Part shown: in pieces, positions 26,696-35,874 of the stretch
Layout: each line of letters opens with the position of its first letter
Numbering within the stretch: position 1 is the stretch's first letter
Origin: Myxococcus sp. RHSTA-1-4
GTDB taxonomy: Bacteria > Myxococcota > Myxococcia > Myxococcales > Myxococcaceae
Reading direction: 5' to 3'
DNA length: 64,000 nt
NCBI RefSeq assembly: GCF_020037125.1
Contig: NZ_JAIQDG010000042.1
Location: forward strand, 1-64,000
The notes under the pieces: generated by a model
Told to the model about the DNA's origin: nothing
The model's database searches: none
What the model saw: the letters and a program-made list of their open reading frames with translations, nothing else
Translations under genes and position numbers: made by a program

Positions 26696-27199
26696 ATGTC
26701 TCGCTGGCAATGGAAACACTTCGCGGAGCTGACGCTGGACGAGCTGTACTCGGTGCTCGCCCTGCGGCAGGAGGTGTTCGTGGTGGAGCAGCGCTCCATC
26801 TACCTGGACGCGGACGGGTTGGACCGAGAGGCGGCCCACCTGCTCGCCTTCGAGGACGCGGAGGGCGCGCCCTTCCTCGCCGCCTACCTGCGCGTGCTGC
26901 CCCCCGGCGTGAAGTTCCCCGGCGCGAGCAGCCTCGGCCGCGTCGTCACCGCCCCCCGCGCGCGAGGGCGCGGGCTCGGGCGCGAAGTCGTGGAGAGGGG
27001 CATCGCCCGGCTGGACGCCGAGTACCCGGGCACGCCCATCCGCATCTCCGCCCAGCACTACCTCCAGCGCTTCTACGAGAGCGTTGGCTTCCACGCGGAG
27101 GGAGACGTGTACGACGAGGACGGCATCCCCCACATCGAGATGGTGCGCCCGCGTCAGGCTCGCGCGCCCACCCTTCACGGTCCGGGGCCCACGCCCTGA
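26696..27199 (+). CDS. GNAT acetyltransferase, ElaA family
   Basis: 167 residues. WQWKHFAELTLDELYSVLALRQEVFVVEQ is split here by the characteristic ElaA opening; the acetyl-CoA loop is RVVTAPRARGRGLGREVV, and YLQRFYESVGF and IPHIEM complete the fold. ElaA proteins are predicted N-acetyltransferases of unknown substrate. The chosen ATG matches the ElaA start; an in-frame ATG at 26678 is possible but less typical. The metallopeptidase gene follows after 18 bp and may be co-transcribed. Confidence 0.88.
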   Translation: MSRWQWKHFAELTLDELYSVLALRQEVFVVEQRSIYLDADGLDREAAHLLAFEDAEGAPFLAAYLRVLPPGVKFPGASSLGRVVTAPRARGRGLGREVVERGIARLDAEYPGTPIRISAQHYLQRFYESVGFHAEGDVYDEDGIPHIEMVRPRQARAPTLHGPGPTP

Positions 27200-27217
27200 T
27201 GGAGAAGAGGGAACGAC

Positions 27218-28786
27218 GTGCGCCATGGCCTCGCGATGGGAGCGCTGCTCACGTTGCTCGCCGCGTCCCAGATGGCGTGCGTGGTGGGCCCGCGCTTCAC
27301 CCGGTGCCCTGGCGAGGGAGGCCGCCCGTGGGTGCGGCTGGACAGCGACCATTATTCGCTCCAGACAGACCTGCCGCCGGAAGAGGCGCGCAAGGCGATG
27401 CACCTGCTGGAGCGGACACGCGTCGCCATGCTCGCGGCGATGTGGCCCGACGCGCTGGCCCGGCCGATGCCGAAGCTCCAGGTCTACATCCTCCAGGACT
27501 GGCGCGAGTTCGAGGGCCTCTATCCCCACCGGGTGCGGGCCTTCTTCTTCCGGTCCGACACGGAGGCGCTCATCGCCCTCCCGGGCCGGCCCGGCACGTG
27601 GGAGCTGCGCTTCTCGGGACACTCACGGGCCTCCTCGTCGCGGCTGAACCATGAGCTGGCGCACTACCTGAGCACCTATGCCCTCCTCCGCCAGCCGCGC
27701 TGGCTCTCGGAAGGCCTGGCCGAGTTCCTCGAGACGCTGCGCGTGTCCGAGGACGGGAAGACGGCGGTGGTGGGCGCGCCCAATCTGGAGGCCGTCCACG
27801 AGATGCGGGGGACCCTGGCACAGGCGGGGGCCGCCTACCTGAGTGGGTGGAGGATGCGGCACGTCTTCACCTGGGAGCGCTCGCTGGAGGCCGGCGAGGA
27901 GGACCGGCAGGTCACCGCCATGTATGCGGGGAGCTGGCTGCTGGTGCACTGGCTCTACAACGAGCGCCCGCGGGAGTTCGCCGCGTATCAGGCCCTGCTC
28001 GCGAAGGGCGCCGCGCCGGACGAGGCCCTGCGGCAGGCGCTTCCCGAGCTGGAGTCCCCGTCGCTCGACGGCGTGCTGCGCGAGTACTCCCGGCGTCACT
28101 CCTTCGCGGAGCGCACCGTGACGGTGCCGCTCATCAGCGCGAGCTTCATCGAGCAGGAGCTCGAGGACGCCGAGGTCCACGCCATCCGCGCGAAGCTGGC
28201 GGCGCTGGCGGCGGGCATGGCCCACCGGGAGCCGTTCATCACCAACCGGTGGAAGCTGTCGCGCGACGAGCTGGATGAGGCGCTCCGGTTGGACCCGAAC
28301 AGCCTGCTGGCGCTCTCCACGAAGCTGCGCGCGGCACCCGGGCATGAGCGGCCCGGCATCGCCCGCGCGGCGGTGCAGGCCCACCCGGACGAGAGCGAGG
28401 CGTGGCTGCTGCTGGCCTCGGCGCCAGGCCCGGGCCCGGAAGCGTTGGCCGAGCAGGAGGCGGCGTACAAGAAGGCACTGGAGCTGGAGCCCCTGAACGC
28501 GTACGCGGCCACGGGGCTGGCGTGGCTGTACGTCAAGCAGGGGCGAATCGCGGAGGCACTCCCGCTGGCGCAGGGGGCCGTCGGGTTGATGCCCTGGAGC
28601 ACCTACGCCCTGGACACCTACGCCATGGCCCTGGCGGGCAGCGGCGACTGCGACGCGGCCATCCAGATGGAGCAGCGCGCCCTGGAGTTGCTCCAGGAAG
28701 AGGGAGACCCGGCGCTGGAGAAGGTCCTGCGCGGCCGGCTGGCGGAGCTCACCGCCGGGACGCTCTGCGCGACGCCCGCGCCGTGA
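27218..28786 (+). CDS. Lipoprotein with gluzincin-type metallopeptidase motif and TPR-like C-terminus
   Basis: 522 residues. A lipoprotein signal (GALLTLLAASQMAC) is followed by a peptidase-MA-like domain: HELAH (His145, Glu146, His149) and a downstream glutamate in WLSEGLAEFLE (Glu165 or Glu169) form the zinc site of gluzincins. The last 200 residues are helical repeats of TPR type (AYKKALELEPLNAYAATGLAWLYVKQG). Start is GTG with GAGGGA upstream. The likely site is the periplasm or outer membrane; the peptidase substrate is unknown. The same combination is frequent among uncharacterised myxobacterial proteins. It is the last gene before the RADAR operon, with 127 bp between. Confidence 0.78.
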   Translation: MRHGLAMGALLTLLAASQMACVVGPRFTRCPGEGGRPWVRLDSDHYSLQTDLPPEEARKAMHLLERTRVAMLAAMWPDALARPMPKLQVYILQDWREFEGLYPHRVRAFFFRSDTEALIALPGRPGTWELRFSGHSRASSSRLNHELAHYLSTYALLRQPRWLSEGLAEFLETLRVSEDGKTAVVGAPNLEAVHEMRGTLAQAGAAYLSGWRMRHVFTWERSLEAGEEDRQVTAMYAGSWLLVHWLYNERPREFAAYQALLAKGAAPDEALRQALPELESPSLDGVLREYSRRHSFAERTVTVPLISASFIEQELEDAEVHAIRAKLAALAAGMAHREPFITNRWKLSRDELDEALRLDPNSLLALSTKLRAAPGHERPGIARAAVQAHPDESEAWLLLASAPGPGPEALAEQEAAYKKALELEPLNAYAATGLAWLYVKQGRIAEALPLAQGAVGLMPWSTYALDTYAMALAGSGDCDAAIQMEQRALELLQEEGDPALEKVLRGRLAELTAGTLCATPAP

Positions 28787-28913
28787 CGCCCTGACGGCTC
28801 CAACTCCTCGCGCCGGACAGTCACCTGCCCCGTGAGACCAGTGCCCGTGTGCCCGGGGACACAAGCCCTCCGGGACAGGTCCTCTCCCCCGGCGCCAGGC
28901 AGAGGCTGGCGCG

Positions 28914-31406
28914 ATGCCAACCCAACCCCAGACACAGGTCCTGCCACATGCGCGGCCCGAAGCGCAGCCCTACCGCTGGGATGAGCTGGACGCGACCCAA
29001 AAGCACGTGGCCATCGACATCCATCGCTGGATGGTCAGGTTCGTAACGGACCATCCTGTCAGGCTTCCCCAGCAGGGCCCCTTCACCTGGCAGGCAGCGG
29101 ACATTCAGCGTCCCTCCAACGTCCTGCTCATCCATGGCGGGCGAGGGAGTGGGAAGACGAGCGTCATGCTGACGCTGCTCGAACTCTGGCGCCGCTCGCT
29201 CACGGAGGGGCTGGAATGTCCCTCCCCGGATTGTGATGAGCCTCCAGCGGAGGGCGGCCGAGCCGGAGCCTCCCGGGAGGCTTCCAACACCTCGTGTCAG
29301 GACGATGACCGGGAGGGCAGGGAGGATCAACGCACGCTCGACTACCTCCTGGCGGGGATGTCCTTCAAGGATGCCCTCAAGGAACATGCGAAGGCAGGGT
29401 GCATCATTCCCTTGAAGCCCCTGGACCTTCAGCCGCTTCCACGCTCCGCCTCGATACTGACCTGGATTGCCAGCCGCATCTACGAGTTCGCGACCCTGAT
29501 CGAACAGCTCGCGACGGGAACCCTGGAGGGAATTCCGCCGCAGCCCATCGCGAGCTGGCATCCCGAGTCCCGGAACGAAGCGCCCTGGCACAAGCCGTGG
29601 CGGGAGTTCGCCACCGCCGCCGCCTATGGCTGGGAGAGCAACCTCGACCAGCGGCGGGGAGGACTGGACCCGGAGTCGTTCGCCGAGGAACTCACCCAGA
29701 CGGAGCGCTCCCGGCATGAAGTGGTCGTCAAGTGGCGCGCCTTCGTTACCGCGGTCGTCGAGTACGCGTGCCGGCAGTTCCCCCGCACCATCAAGGGCAA
29801 GGCGCGGCTCGTCCTTCCCATCGACGACGTTGACATGAATCCGAATCGCTGCGTGGAGGTGCTGGAGCTGGTGCGTTTTCTCTGGCACCCGCAGCTCGTG
29901 TTCATGCTGACAGGCCAGAGTCACCTGTTCGTCAAGATGCTCCGCATCGCCCACCACGGACTGATGCGCGGAGAGCTCGGCAGCGGTGGCATCAACCGGA
30001 GCGAGTTCCAATCCCTGGATGCACGCCCCTCGGCCCATGAAATCGCCGTGCAGGCGTATGACAGGGTCATCCCCCCCGGACAGCGCTTCGCGCTCGACCC
30101 CCTGACGCCGGACTTGCGCCTGTATCACCTCGTCCGCCTCCTGTATTCCGACCTGCTAAACAAACCTCCATCCGCAATATCAAAGGATGTCCGGCAATGG
30201 CTCGTTGAACTCAAATCAAAATACAAACTCCTCGTCGAATTCCTGGAACGATTCGAGCAGCGGCCCTTCCTGCTCGTGGGTCTTCCCAGGTATTTCCGGC
30301 GCCTGCGCAACCTCGAGCACGCCCTGCTGCGAGTGGCAGCCAGGGAAAGGCCGGTGACCCATGCAGAGCTGGTCTACATCTTCTGGCACGATGCCATCGA
30401 GAACCAGGCGTTCTCCCGAGGGTCCGACAAGGGCCTGCGGCATGCGGTCCAGTTCCCAGACACGCAAGCGGCTGACGGCTCCTGGACGCGCACGCTACGG
30501 GTGTCGCTCGATGAACCCCTCAGGCAACGTGGCCAACCCCGCTCACGACCTCTCTTGACCCATGAGGACCTCCGGTACGAGCTCAGCACCGTCGATGGCT
30601 TCGTATGGAAGGTCCGAGGGGATTTCCCCCGGGAAGTTCCCGACCATCTGACGGCGCTGCTCGTACTGGCCATCGACGTGGCGGCCGATGAGGAGGATGA
30701 ACTGGGGGGCGCCTTCCAGGTGGACGGGCTCGTGGCCCCTCATATCCGGGTCTCCGTTCCAATCCGGCTCGCCTCCGGCGTGCTGCAGGTCCGGTTCAGC
30801 TGGCCTACCCCGGACTGGGTGGGCTCCACGTATGCCAGGTACGCCAACGACTACTGGAACCAGGGCATCGGGAAGCCATGGCCAGACGGGGTTGAGAGCG
30901 CCTCGAGGGAGGAGGTCTTCAAGCAGATGCTCGCCATCTTCCTGGGCAGTCTCGCCTGGGCGCATGGGGAGAAAAAGCCTGGCGAAGCTCCGACAGCCAT
31001 TGCGCTCGATTGGGAAGAAGCGCTGAAGCAACTCCTCGATTTGCAAAAGCAATTCACGGAGAGAGAGCCGGAGGAGGGCAAACCTGCCAGGAAATCGCCC
31101 GCGCTACACAGGCGGGCGCTCCTGGACTGGATTGATGAGCGCCTGTTCCTGCTGGCGGCGCCTGAATCGGGGCTTCCAGAGACTCTCTCCTGGAAGCTCA
31201 TGCATGCGTTGGTCGATGGGGGCATCAAGCCCTCGCGCAGCGAGCTGTCCCGCCTGAAGAGGGCCCAGTCCGCGCTGGAGCAGGTCAAGCCAGCGAAGGT
31301 GGAGCTCCGCGCCCGCGGCCTCCTTCAACAGCTCGACGAGCAACTGATGGGAGCGGGCAGGCGCTGGCCTCCGTCGGAGAAGGAAATCCGCGAGTTCAAG
31401 CGCTGA
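28914..31406 (+). CDS. rdrA: RADAR antiphage system ATPase RdrA
   Basis: 830 residues. A P-loop ATPase with Walker A GGRGSGKTS (Lys81) and Walker B LPIDDVDMN (Asp304-Asp305), followed by sensor-like FMLTGQSHL. The rest is a long helical region without other known domains. Size, motif spacing and above all the partner gene 16 bp downstream identify it as RdrA of the RADAR system, whose ATPase assembles with the RdrB deaminase and triggers RNA/nucleotide adenosine deamination on phage infection. GAGG lies 8 nt before the ATG. A stretch around 30150-30250 is markedly less GC-rich than the rest (for example lysine AAA and AAT/AAC-rich codons), consistent with horizontal origin. Confidence 0.88.
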   Translation: MPTQPQTQVLPHARPEAQPYRWDELDATQKHVAIDIHRWMVRFVTDHPVRLPQQGPFTWQAADIQRPSNVLLIHGGRGSGKTSVMLTLLELWRRSLTEGLECPSPDCDEPPAEGGRAGASREASNTSCQDDDREGREDQRTLDYLLAGMSFKDALKEHAKAGCIIPLKPLDLQPLPRSASILTWIASRIYEFATLIEQLATGTLEGIPPQPIASWHPESRNEAPWHKPWREFATAAAYGWESNLDQRRGGLDPESFAEELTQTERSRHEVVVKWRAFVTAVVEYACRQFPRTIKGKARLVLPIDDVDMNPNRCVEVLELVRFLWHPQLVFMLTGQSHLFVKMLRIAHHGLMRGELGSGGINRSEFQSLDARPSAHEIAVQAYDRVIPPGQRFALDPLTPDLRLYHLVRLLYSDLLNKPPSAISKDVRQWLVELKSKYKLLVEFLERFEQRPFLLVGLPRYFRRLRNLEHALLRVAARERPVTHAELVYIFWHDAIENQAFSRGSDKGLRHAVQFPDTQAADGSWTRTLRVSLDEPLRQRGQPRSRPLLTHEDLRYELSTVDGFVWKVRGDFPREVPDHLTALLVLAIDVAADEEDELGGAFQVDGLVAPHIRVSVPIRLASGVLQVRFSWPTPDWVGSTYARYANDYWNQGIGKPWPDGVESASREEVFKQMLAIFLGSLAWAHGEKKPGEAPTAIALDWEEALKQLLDLQKQFTEREPEEGKPARKSPALHRRALLDWIDERLFLLAAPESGLPETLSWKLMHALVDGGIKPSRSELSRLKRAQSALEQVKPAKVELRARGLLQQLDEQLMGAGRRWPPSEKEIREFKR

Positions 31407-31422
31407 CACGGGTGCCACGGTC

Positions 31423-34005
31423 ATGACGACGGTCGCGAACACACCCCACCTCGAAGCGGAGGTCCTGGCCTGGCCCTTCAACTCCGAGTTGTCCTTCGAA
31501 ATGGCGCTCACCGCCATGGAGCGAAACGAGCATGGCCTCCATGTCGGCGCCTCGCGGCGGTTCGCGGATGCCCTCATCGACAAACTGCGCCCCATTGCTC
31601 GCGGGTTGTCGCTGGAGGTGCTCAAGCAGATCCGCGAGCAGGCCTGGTCCGCGGTCTCCCAGCCGAGTTCCACGAAGGGATACCGCAAGCTGCCCCTGGA
31701 GGGGCTGCTGCTCCACATCGCGGGCAGATACCTCGTCGCGCTGGGGCACCAGGTGACACTGTCTCATGGCGATGAGCAGCCCATCGAACGTGTGGCGGAG
31801 CGCTGGCGGTGGATCTCACTCGTCCTCCCGCCGGACCTGTTCATCGCGGCCTGCGCGGCGGAGAGCAGGACCGAGCCCACGACCGACTTCGTCACCCTCG
31901 GCACGGCACACCTGGGGCACTTCTTCCAGGAGGACGGCATTGCCCAGACCCACCTGCACCTGGGCGCAGCCATTCCCTTCGAGTGGCTGTGGACCAATCT
32001 CATGACCCGCATCGGGGTCAGCCCGCCCCGTCCGGAGCGTCTCCAGTCCAAGGGAGGGGTCCCCTTCGGCGCTCCCGGGACGTTCCTGGACTGGCTGGTC
32101 ACCGCGGCCCTGGCCCGCATCACCCTGGCCTCATTCCTGTGGCACTTCGAGTCAGGACTCGTGAGGTGGGAGCGCGAGCACGCCTTCATCCCCTTTGTCC
32201 GGAAGCTCGTCACGAGAGGTCCCGATGCCTCACTTCACCTGAAGGCGATGGCGGCCCTCGCCGGGGGCAAGGGAGCGGTGGGCCACAGGCAACTCCTTCC
32301 GGTCCTCCGCCGCCTGCAGCATGTGGACCCCGGTCCTTCTCCCAGGACGCGCCCCCCGAGGTCCCTGGAGGACATCCGCCGCGCGGACCCGCTTCACGAC
32401 TGGTTCAGCATGACGCGTGGGGCCCTGGCCGAGACGCGGCTCACGACGCGCGCGCTGCGCTTCATCCTGGACAATCCGCGAGAGGAGCACTTCGCCCAGA
32501 TCTTCTGGCAGTACGAGCGCATCCGCAACCGCACCTACCGCCACCTCGTCCAGCAACCCGGAACGGCCGGGCTGGACTGGTTCACCATCCATTACGGGCG
32601 CATCTCCGCGCTGCGCCTGGACCTGGACACGCCGGTGTTGATGAACTCGGCGCTCCTGCTGGAGTCCCGCGGACTGCCGCTCAAGTCACTCGAGGTCCGC
32701 ACGGCGCCCGAGCGACAGTGGCACCTGAACCGCCGCATCATCCGGGCCATCGCCACGGCTCCCGGCCCGGCCCACGGGGAGACCGAGCGGGGCCTGATGC
32801 TGCACTTCGTGAAGGAGCTGGACCGCACGTCCTCGGGCACCAGCCGGATGCGCCACGCGGACCCGGCGGACATGGTGTATGGCTGCCGATTCGGCAGCTA
32901 CTACCAGCGGCGCCATCACGAGGCCGTCGCCGTCGAGCATGCCCTCAAGCGCCACCCGGAGCTGCTCATCGTCCTGCGGGGCATGGACACCTGCAACGTG
33001 GAGCTGGCCATCCCCACCTGGGTGTTCCTTCCCCTCCTGGAACGGATGCGCGCGGCCTCACGCGAGGCGGCCAGGCTGCTGGCTCCCCATTCGCGGATTC
33101 CGCCCTTCCGCCTGACGCTGCACGCGGGCGAGGACTTCCGCAGACTCGTGGAGGGACTGCGCCGGATGCATGAGCCCATCGAGTTCGGCGCGCTCCAGCC
33201 TGGAGACCGGCTGGGCCATGCCTTCGCGCTCGCCCTGGACCCCGACCTGTGGGCGCAAACGGCACCGTCCATCTGGCAGCCCCGGGAGGAACTGCTGGAT
33301 GACCTCATCTGGGAGCTTGCCCGCTACCGCGCCGGAGACATGCGGGGAGAGGCGGGCCGGGTGGACTGGCTGCACGGACGCATCGATCGGCTGGCCCGCG
33401 CCATCTACGGCGGCGCCTACCGGAACGTGGAGGAATTGATCCTGTCACGGCGGCTCCGCCACTGCCCTGCCTTCCTGATAGGCAGGGCGCGCTACCCCTT
33501 CATGCTCAATGTGCCCCGCTGGCGCTTCAAGGGGGAGGCGCAGAACCTGTGCTACCTCTACCTGACCGACCCGGGCATCTACGCGCGGGGGCAGGTCCCG
33601 GAGGAAGTGCCGGTGGATGCGGCCGAGCGCCAGATGCTCCACGAGGCCCAGCGTTTCCTGCGGCGGCTCTTCGCACGGCTGGGCATCACCGTGGAGGCCA
33701 ACCCCTCCAGCAACATGCTCATCGGGGACGTCCCGCTCGAGCAGCATCCCCTCTTCCGCCTGCAGCCGCACCCGGGCCAGCCCCTGCCCGAGGGAGGTCC
33801 CGTCCTGGTGGCCATTGGAGACGACGACCCGGTGACGTTCGCCAACAACCTGCCGGACGAGTTCTGCCACCTCTTTTTCACGCTCCTGCGGCGGGGACTG
33901 GGCGTGCAGGAGGCGCACGCCTGGCTCGACCAGGTTCGCAGGAACGGGCTGCGTGCGCGCTTCACCGTCCCGGAGTCCGTGCTGCGCCCCAGTCCGGTGA
34001 AGTAG
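31423..34005 (+). CDS. rdrB: RADAR antiphage system adenosine deaminase RdrB
   Basis: 860 residues, much longer than housekeeping adenosine deaminases (about 340) and the expected size of RdrB. The deaminase metal and catalytic motifs are spread across it: THLHLGA (His177, His179), LHAGEDF (His567, Glu570), GDRLGHA (His599) and the closing GDDDP (800-803), with NPSSN at 760. Large insertions between motifs are typical of RdrB, which forms large shells and deaminates adenosine in ATP/dATP or RNA during infection. It is coupled to rdrA by a 16-bp gap. The stop is only 2 bp from the convergent coaA stop, so the system is inserted tightly in the core genome. No third accessory gene is seen. Confidence 0.9.
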   Translation: MTTVANTPHLEAEVLAWPFNSELSFEMALTAMERNEHGLHVGASRRFADALIDKLRPIARGLSLEVLKQIREQAWSAVSQPSSTKGYRKLPLEGLLLHIAGRYLVALGHQVTLSHGDEQPIERVAERWRWISLVLPPDLFIAACAAESRTEPTTDFVTLGTAHLGHFFQEDGIAQTHLHLGAAIPFEWLWTNLMTRIGVSPPRPERLQSKGGVPFGAPGTFLDWLVTAALARITLASFLWHFESGLVRWEREHAFIPFVRKLVTRGPDASLHLKAMAALAGGKGAVGHRQLLPVLRRLQHVDPGPSPRTRPPRSLEDIRRADPLHDWFSMTRGALAETRLTTRALRFILDNPREEHFAQIFWQYERIRNRTYRHLVQQPGTAGLDWFTIHYGRISALRLDLDTPVLMNSALLLESRGLPLKSLEVRTAPERQWHLNRRIIRAIATAPGPAHGETERGLMLHFVKELDRTSSGTSRMRHADPADMVYGCRFGSYYQRRHHEAVAVEHALKRHPELLIVLRGMDTCNVELAIPTWVFLPLLERMRAASREAARLLAPHSRIPPFRLTLHAGEDFRRLVEGLRRMHEPIEFGALQPGDRLGHAFALALDPDLWAQTAPSIWQPREELLDDLIWELARYRAGDMRGEAGRVDWLHGRIDRLARAIYGGAYRNVEELILSRRLRHCPAFLIGRARYPFMLNVPRWRFKGEAQNLCYLYLTDPGIYARGQVPEEVPVDAAERQMLHEAQRFLRRLFARLGITVEANPSSNMLIGDVPLEQHPLFRLQPHPGQPLPEGGPVLVAIGDDDPVTFANNLPDEFCHLFFTLLRRGLGVQEAHAWLDQVRRNGLRARFTVPESVLRPSPVK

Positions 34006-34007
34006 GG

Positions 34008-34961
34008 CTACAGCTTCCGCAGCCGCACCCGCTTCACCTTGTGGTCCGGGCCCTTGCTGAGGATGAGCCGTGCGCGAGAGCGGGTGGGCGCGATGTTCTG
34101 CGCCAGGTTCGGCCCGTTGATTTCCCCCCACACGGACTCGGCGAGGGCCACGGCCTGCTCGCGGGTGAGCTCGGAGAAGCGGCGGAAGTAGCTGCGCTCG
34201 TCGCGGAACGCCGTCTGCTGGAGCTGGAGGAACCGGTCCACGTACCAGCGGCGGATGTCCTGCTCGCTCGCGTCCACGTAGATGGAGAAGTCGAAGAAGT
34301 CGGAGAGGAACGTGCCCGGCATCCGGTTCCCTTCCACCGGGCCCGTCTGCAGGACGTTGAGCCCCTCCAGGATGAGGATGTCCGGCTGACGGATGATCTT
34401 CGCCTCTCCGGGCACCACGTCGTAGACGAGGTGCGAGTACACCGGCGCCGTCACCTCCGCGCGCCCCGCCTTCAGCTCCGCCAGGAAGCGCACCAGCGCG
34501 CGCCGGTCATAGCTCTCCGGGAAGCCCTTGCGCTTCATCAGCCCGCGCTCGGTGAGGGCGCGGTTGGGAAACAGGAACCCGTCCGTCGTCACCAACTCCA
34601 CGCGCGGGTGGTCCGGCCAGCGCCCCAGCAGCGCCTGGAGGATGCGGGCAGTCGTGCTCTTGCCTACCGCCACGCTCCCGGCGATGGCGATGATGAAGGG
34701 CACCTTCTGCATCGAGCCCCCGAGGAACGCCTGCTGGTCCGCCCACAGCCGCTGCGCCGCGGCCACCTGCAGGTTGAGCAGCCGGGAGAGCGGCAGGTAG
34801 ACATCCACCACCTCATCCAGGTCGAGCTGCTCCCCCAGGCCCCGGAGCCCGGCGACGTCCGCCTCCGCGAGCGTCAGCGGCGTAGAGGCACGCAGCGCCC
34901 GCCACGCCTCGCGTTCCAGGTCAATGAACATGGAAGCAGCCGAGCTGCCGGGTGCGGACAT
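34008..34961 (-). CDS. coaA: Pantothenate kinase, type I
   Basis: 317 residues, almost exactly the length of E. coli CoaA. Phosphorylates pantothenate in the first step of coenzyme A synthesis. P-loop GSVAVGKST, VTTDGFLFPN, YSHLVYD and LILEGLNVLQ are all diagnostic. I place the start at 34961 because GGAGGAG lies 6 nt upstream; ATGs at 34976 and 34991 are in frame. It is convergent with rdrB with a 2-bp gap and is an ordinary core gene flanking the defence locus. Confidence 0.95.
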   Translation of the reverse strand: MSAPGSSAASMFIDLEREAWRALRASTPLTLAEADVAGLRGLGEQLDLDEVVDVYLPLSRLLNLQVAAAQRLWADQQAFLGGSMQKVPFIIAIAGSVAVGKSTTARILQALLGRWPDHPRVELVTTDGFLFPNRALTERGLMKRKGFPESYDRRALVRFLAELKAGRAEVTAPVYSHLVYDVVPGEAKIIRQPDILILEGLNVLQTGPVEGNRMPGTFLSDFFDFSIYVDASEQDIRRWYVDRFLQLQQTAFRDERSYFRRFSELTREQAVALAESVWGEINGPNLAQNIAPTRSRARLILSKGPDHKVKRVRLRKL

Positions 34962-35036
34962 GAAGAACTCCTCCATGATTCTGGCCACCACAGTACTCGC
35001 CGCCTAGCACAGCCGGAGGGTTCCGCGCGCGGCACT

Positions 35037-35768
35037 TCATGCCCCCGTCGCCGGATCCCACCCGTAGAACCGCTTCAGTTCCTCATACAACCCAGGAGTC
35101 TTCTCACGCATCTGTAACGGCTTCTCGAAAAAGGACTCGGTGGCCACGGCGAAGAACTCCGCCTCGTTGAGCCCGCCGTAGTCATCCAGGACCTGCCGCT
35201 CCCGGCGCTGCCCCGTCTGGAGCTTCCGGAAGTGTTCGCTCATCACCGAGGCCCATGTCTGGTAGTGGGAGTACCGCCGGAGCCTCGGCGTCCCGTCGAA
35301 GGCGCCGTCCGCCCGGTCCAGCACGTGCGCGAACTCGTGCGCGGCGGTGTCATGGCCGTCGTCCGGGTTGCGCAGCCCCGCCAGCACCGACTGCCACGAC
35401 AGGATGACGGTGCCCCAGTGCTTCGCCTCGCCCAGCACCGCGCCCGTGCGGTCCGGCAGCTTGAAGGCACCGGGATAGACGATGACCTCCCGGAGCGCGT
35501 CGTAATAGGACAGGTCCAGGTGCACCACGAGCTGCACCGCCGTGGCGGACACCACCACGCGAATCTCGTCGGTGATGGTGAGCCCACCGGCCCCGATGAA
35601 CTCCTTCTCCCACGCGAACACCTTGAGCTTGTCCAGGAACGTCTGGCGCAGCCCGGGCGACAGCGTGCGGAAGAAGGGCACCCGCGCTTCGAGGTACCCC
35701 AGCCACGCCTCCGGGAAGGGGCGGCGCAGCAGGCTCCGGCGCCGGAGGTGGCGGATGAGGGAAATCAT
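35037..35768 (-). CDS. mtfA: Zinc-dependent M90 peptidase, MtfA family
   Basis: 243 residues. HEFAHVLD (His144, Glu145, His148) with downstream NEAEFFAVATESFFE is the active-site pattern of MtfA, and YPGAFKLPD, VLGEAKHWGTVILSW are family core motifs. In enterobacteria MtfA binds the repressor Mlc and modulates sugar uptake; here the partner is unknown, so only the peptidase family is certain. The start follows the family N-terminus. It is on the same strand as coaA (75 bp apart), and divergent from the Omp85 gene. Confidence 0.9.
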   Translation of the reverse strand: MISLIRHLRRRSLLRRPFPEAWLGYLEARVPFFRTLSPGLRQTFLDKLKVFAWEKEFIGAGGLTITDEIRVVVSATAVQLVVHLDLSYYDALREVIVYPGAFKLPDRTGAVLGEAKHWGTVILSWQSVLAGLRNPDDGHDTAAHEFAHVLDRADGAFDGTPRLRRYSHYQTWASVMSEHFRKLQTGQRRERQVLDDYGGLNEAEFFAVATESFFEKPLQMREKTPGLYEELKRFYGWDPATGA

Positions 35769-35874
35769 GCGGCGGGCATAGCAGATGTCCGAAGGACCCG
35801 CGTCTGGCGGTAGGGTGAGGGCCGTGGGCAAGGGCCGGAAGCCCCTGGAAGATGGCACGGACGTGGCGCGAGCA

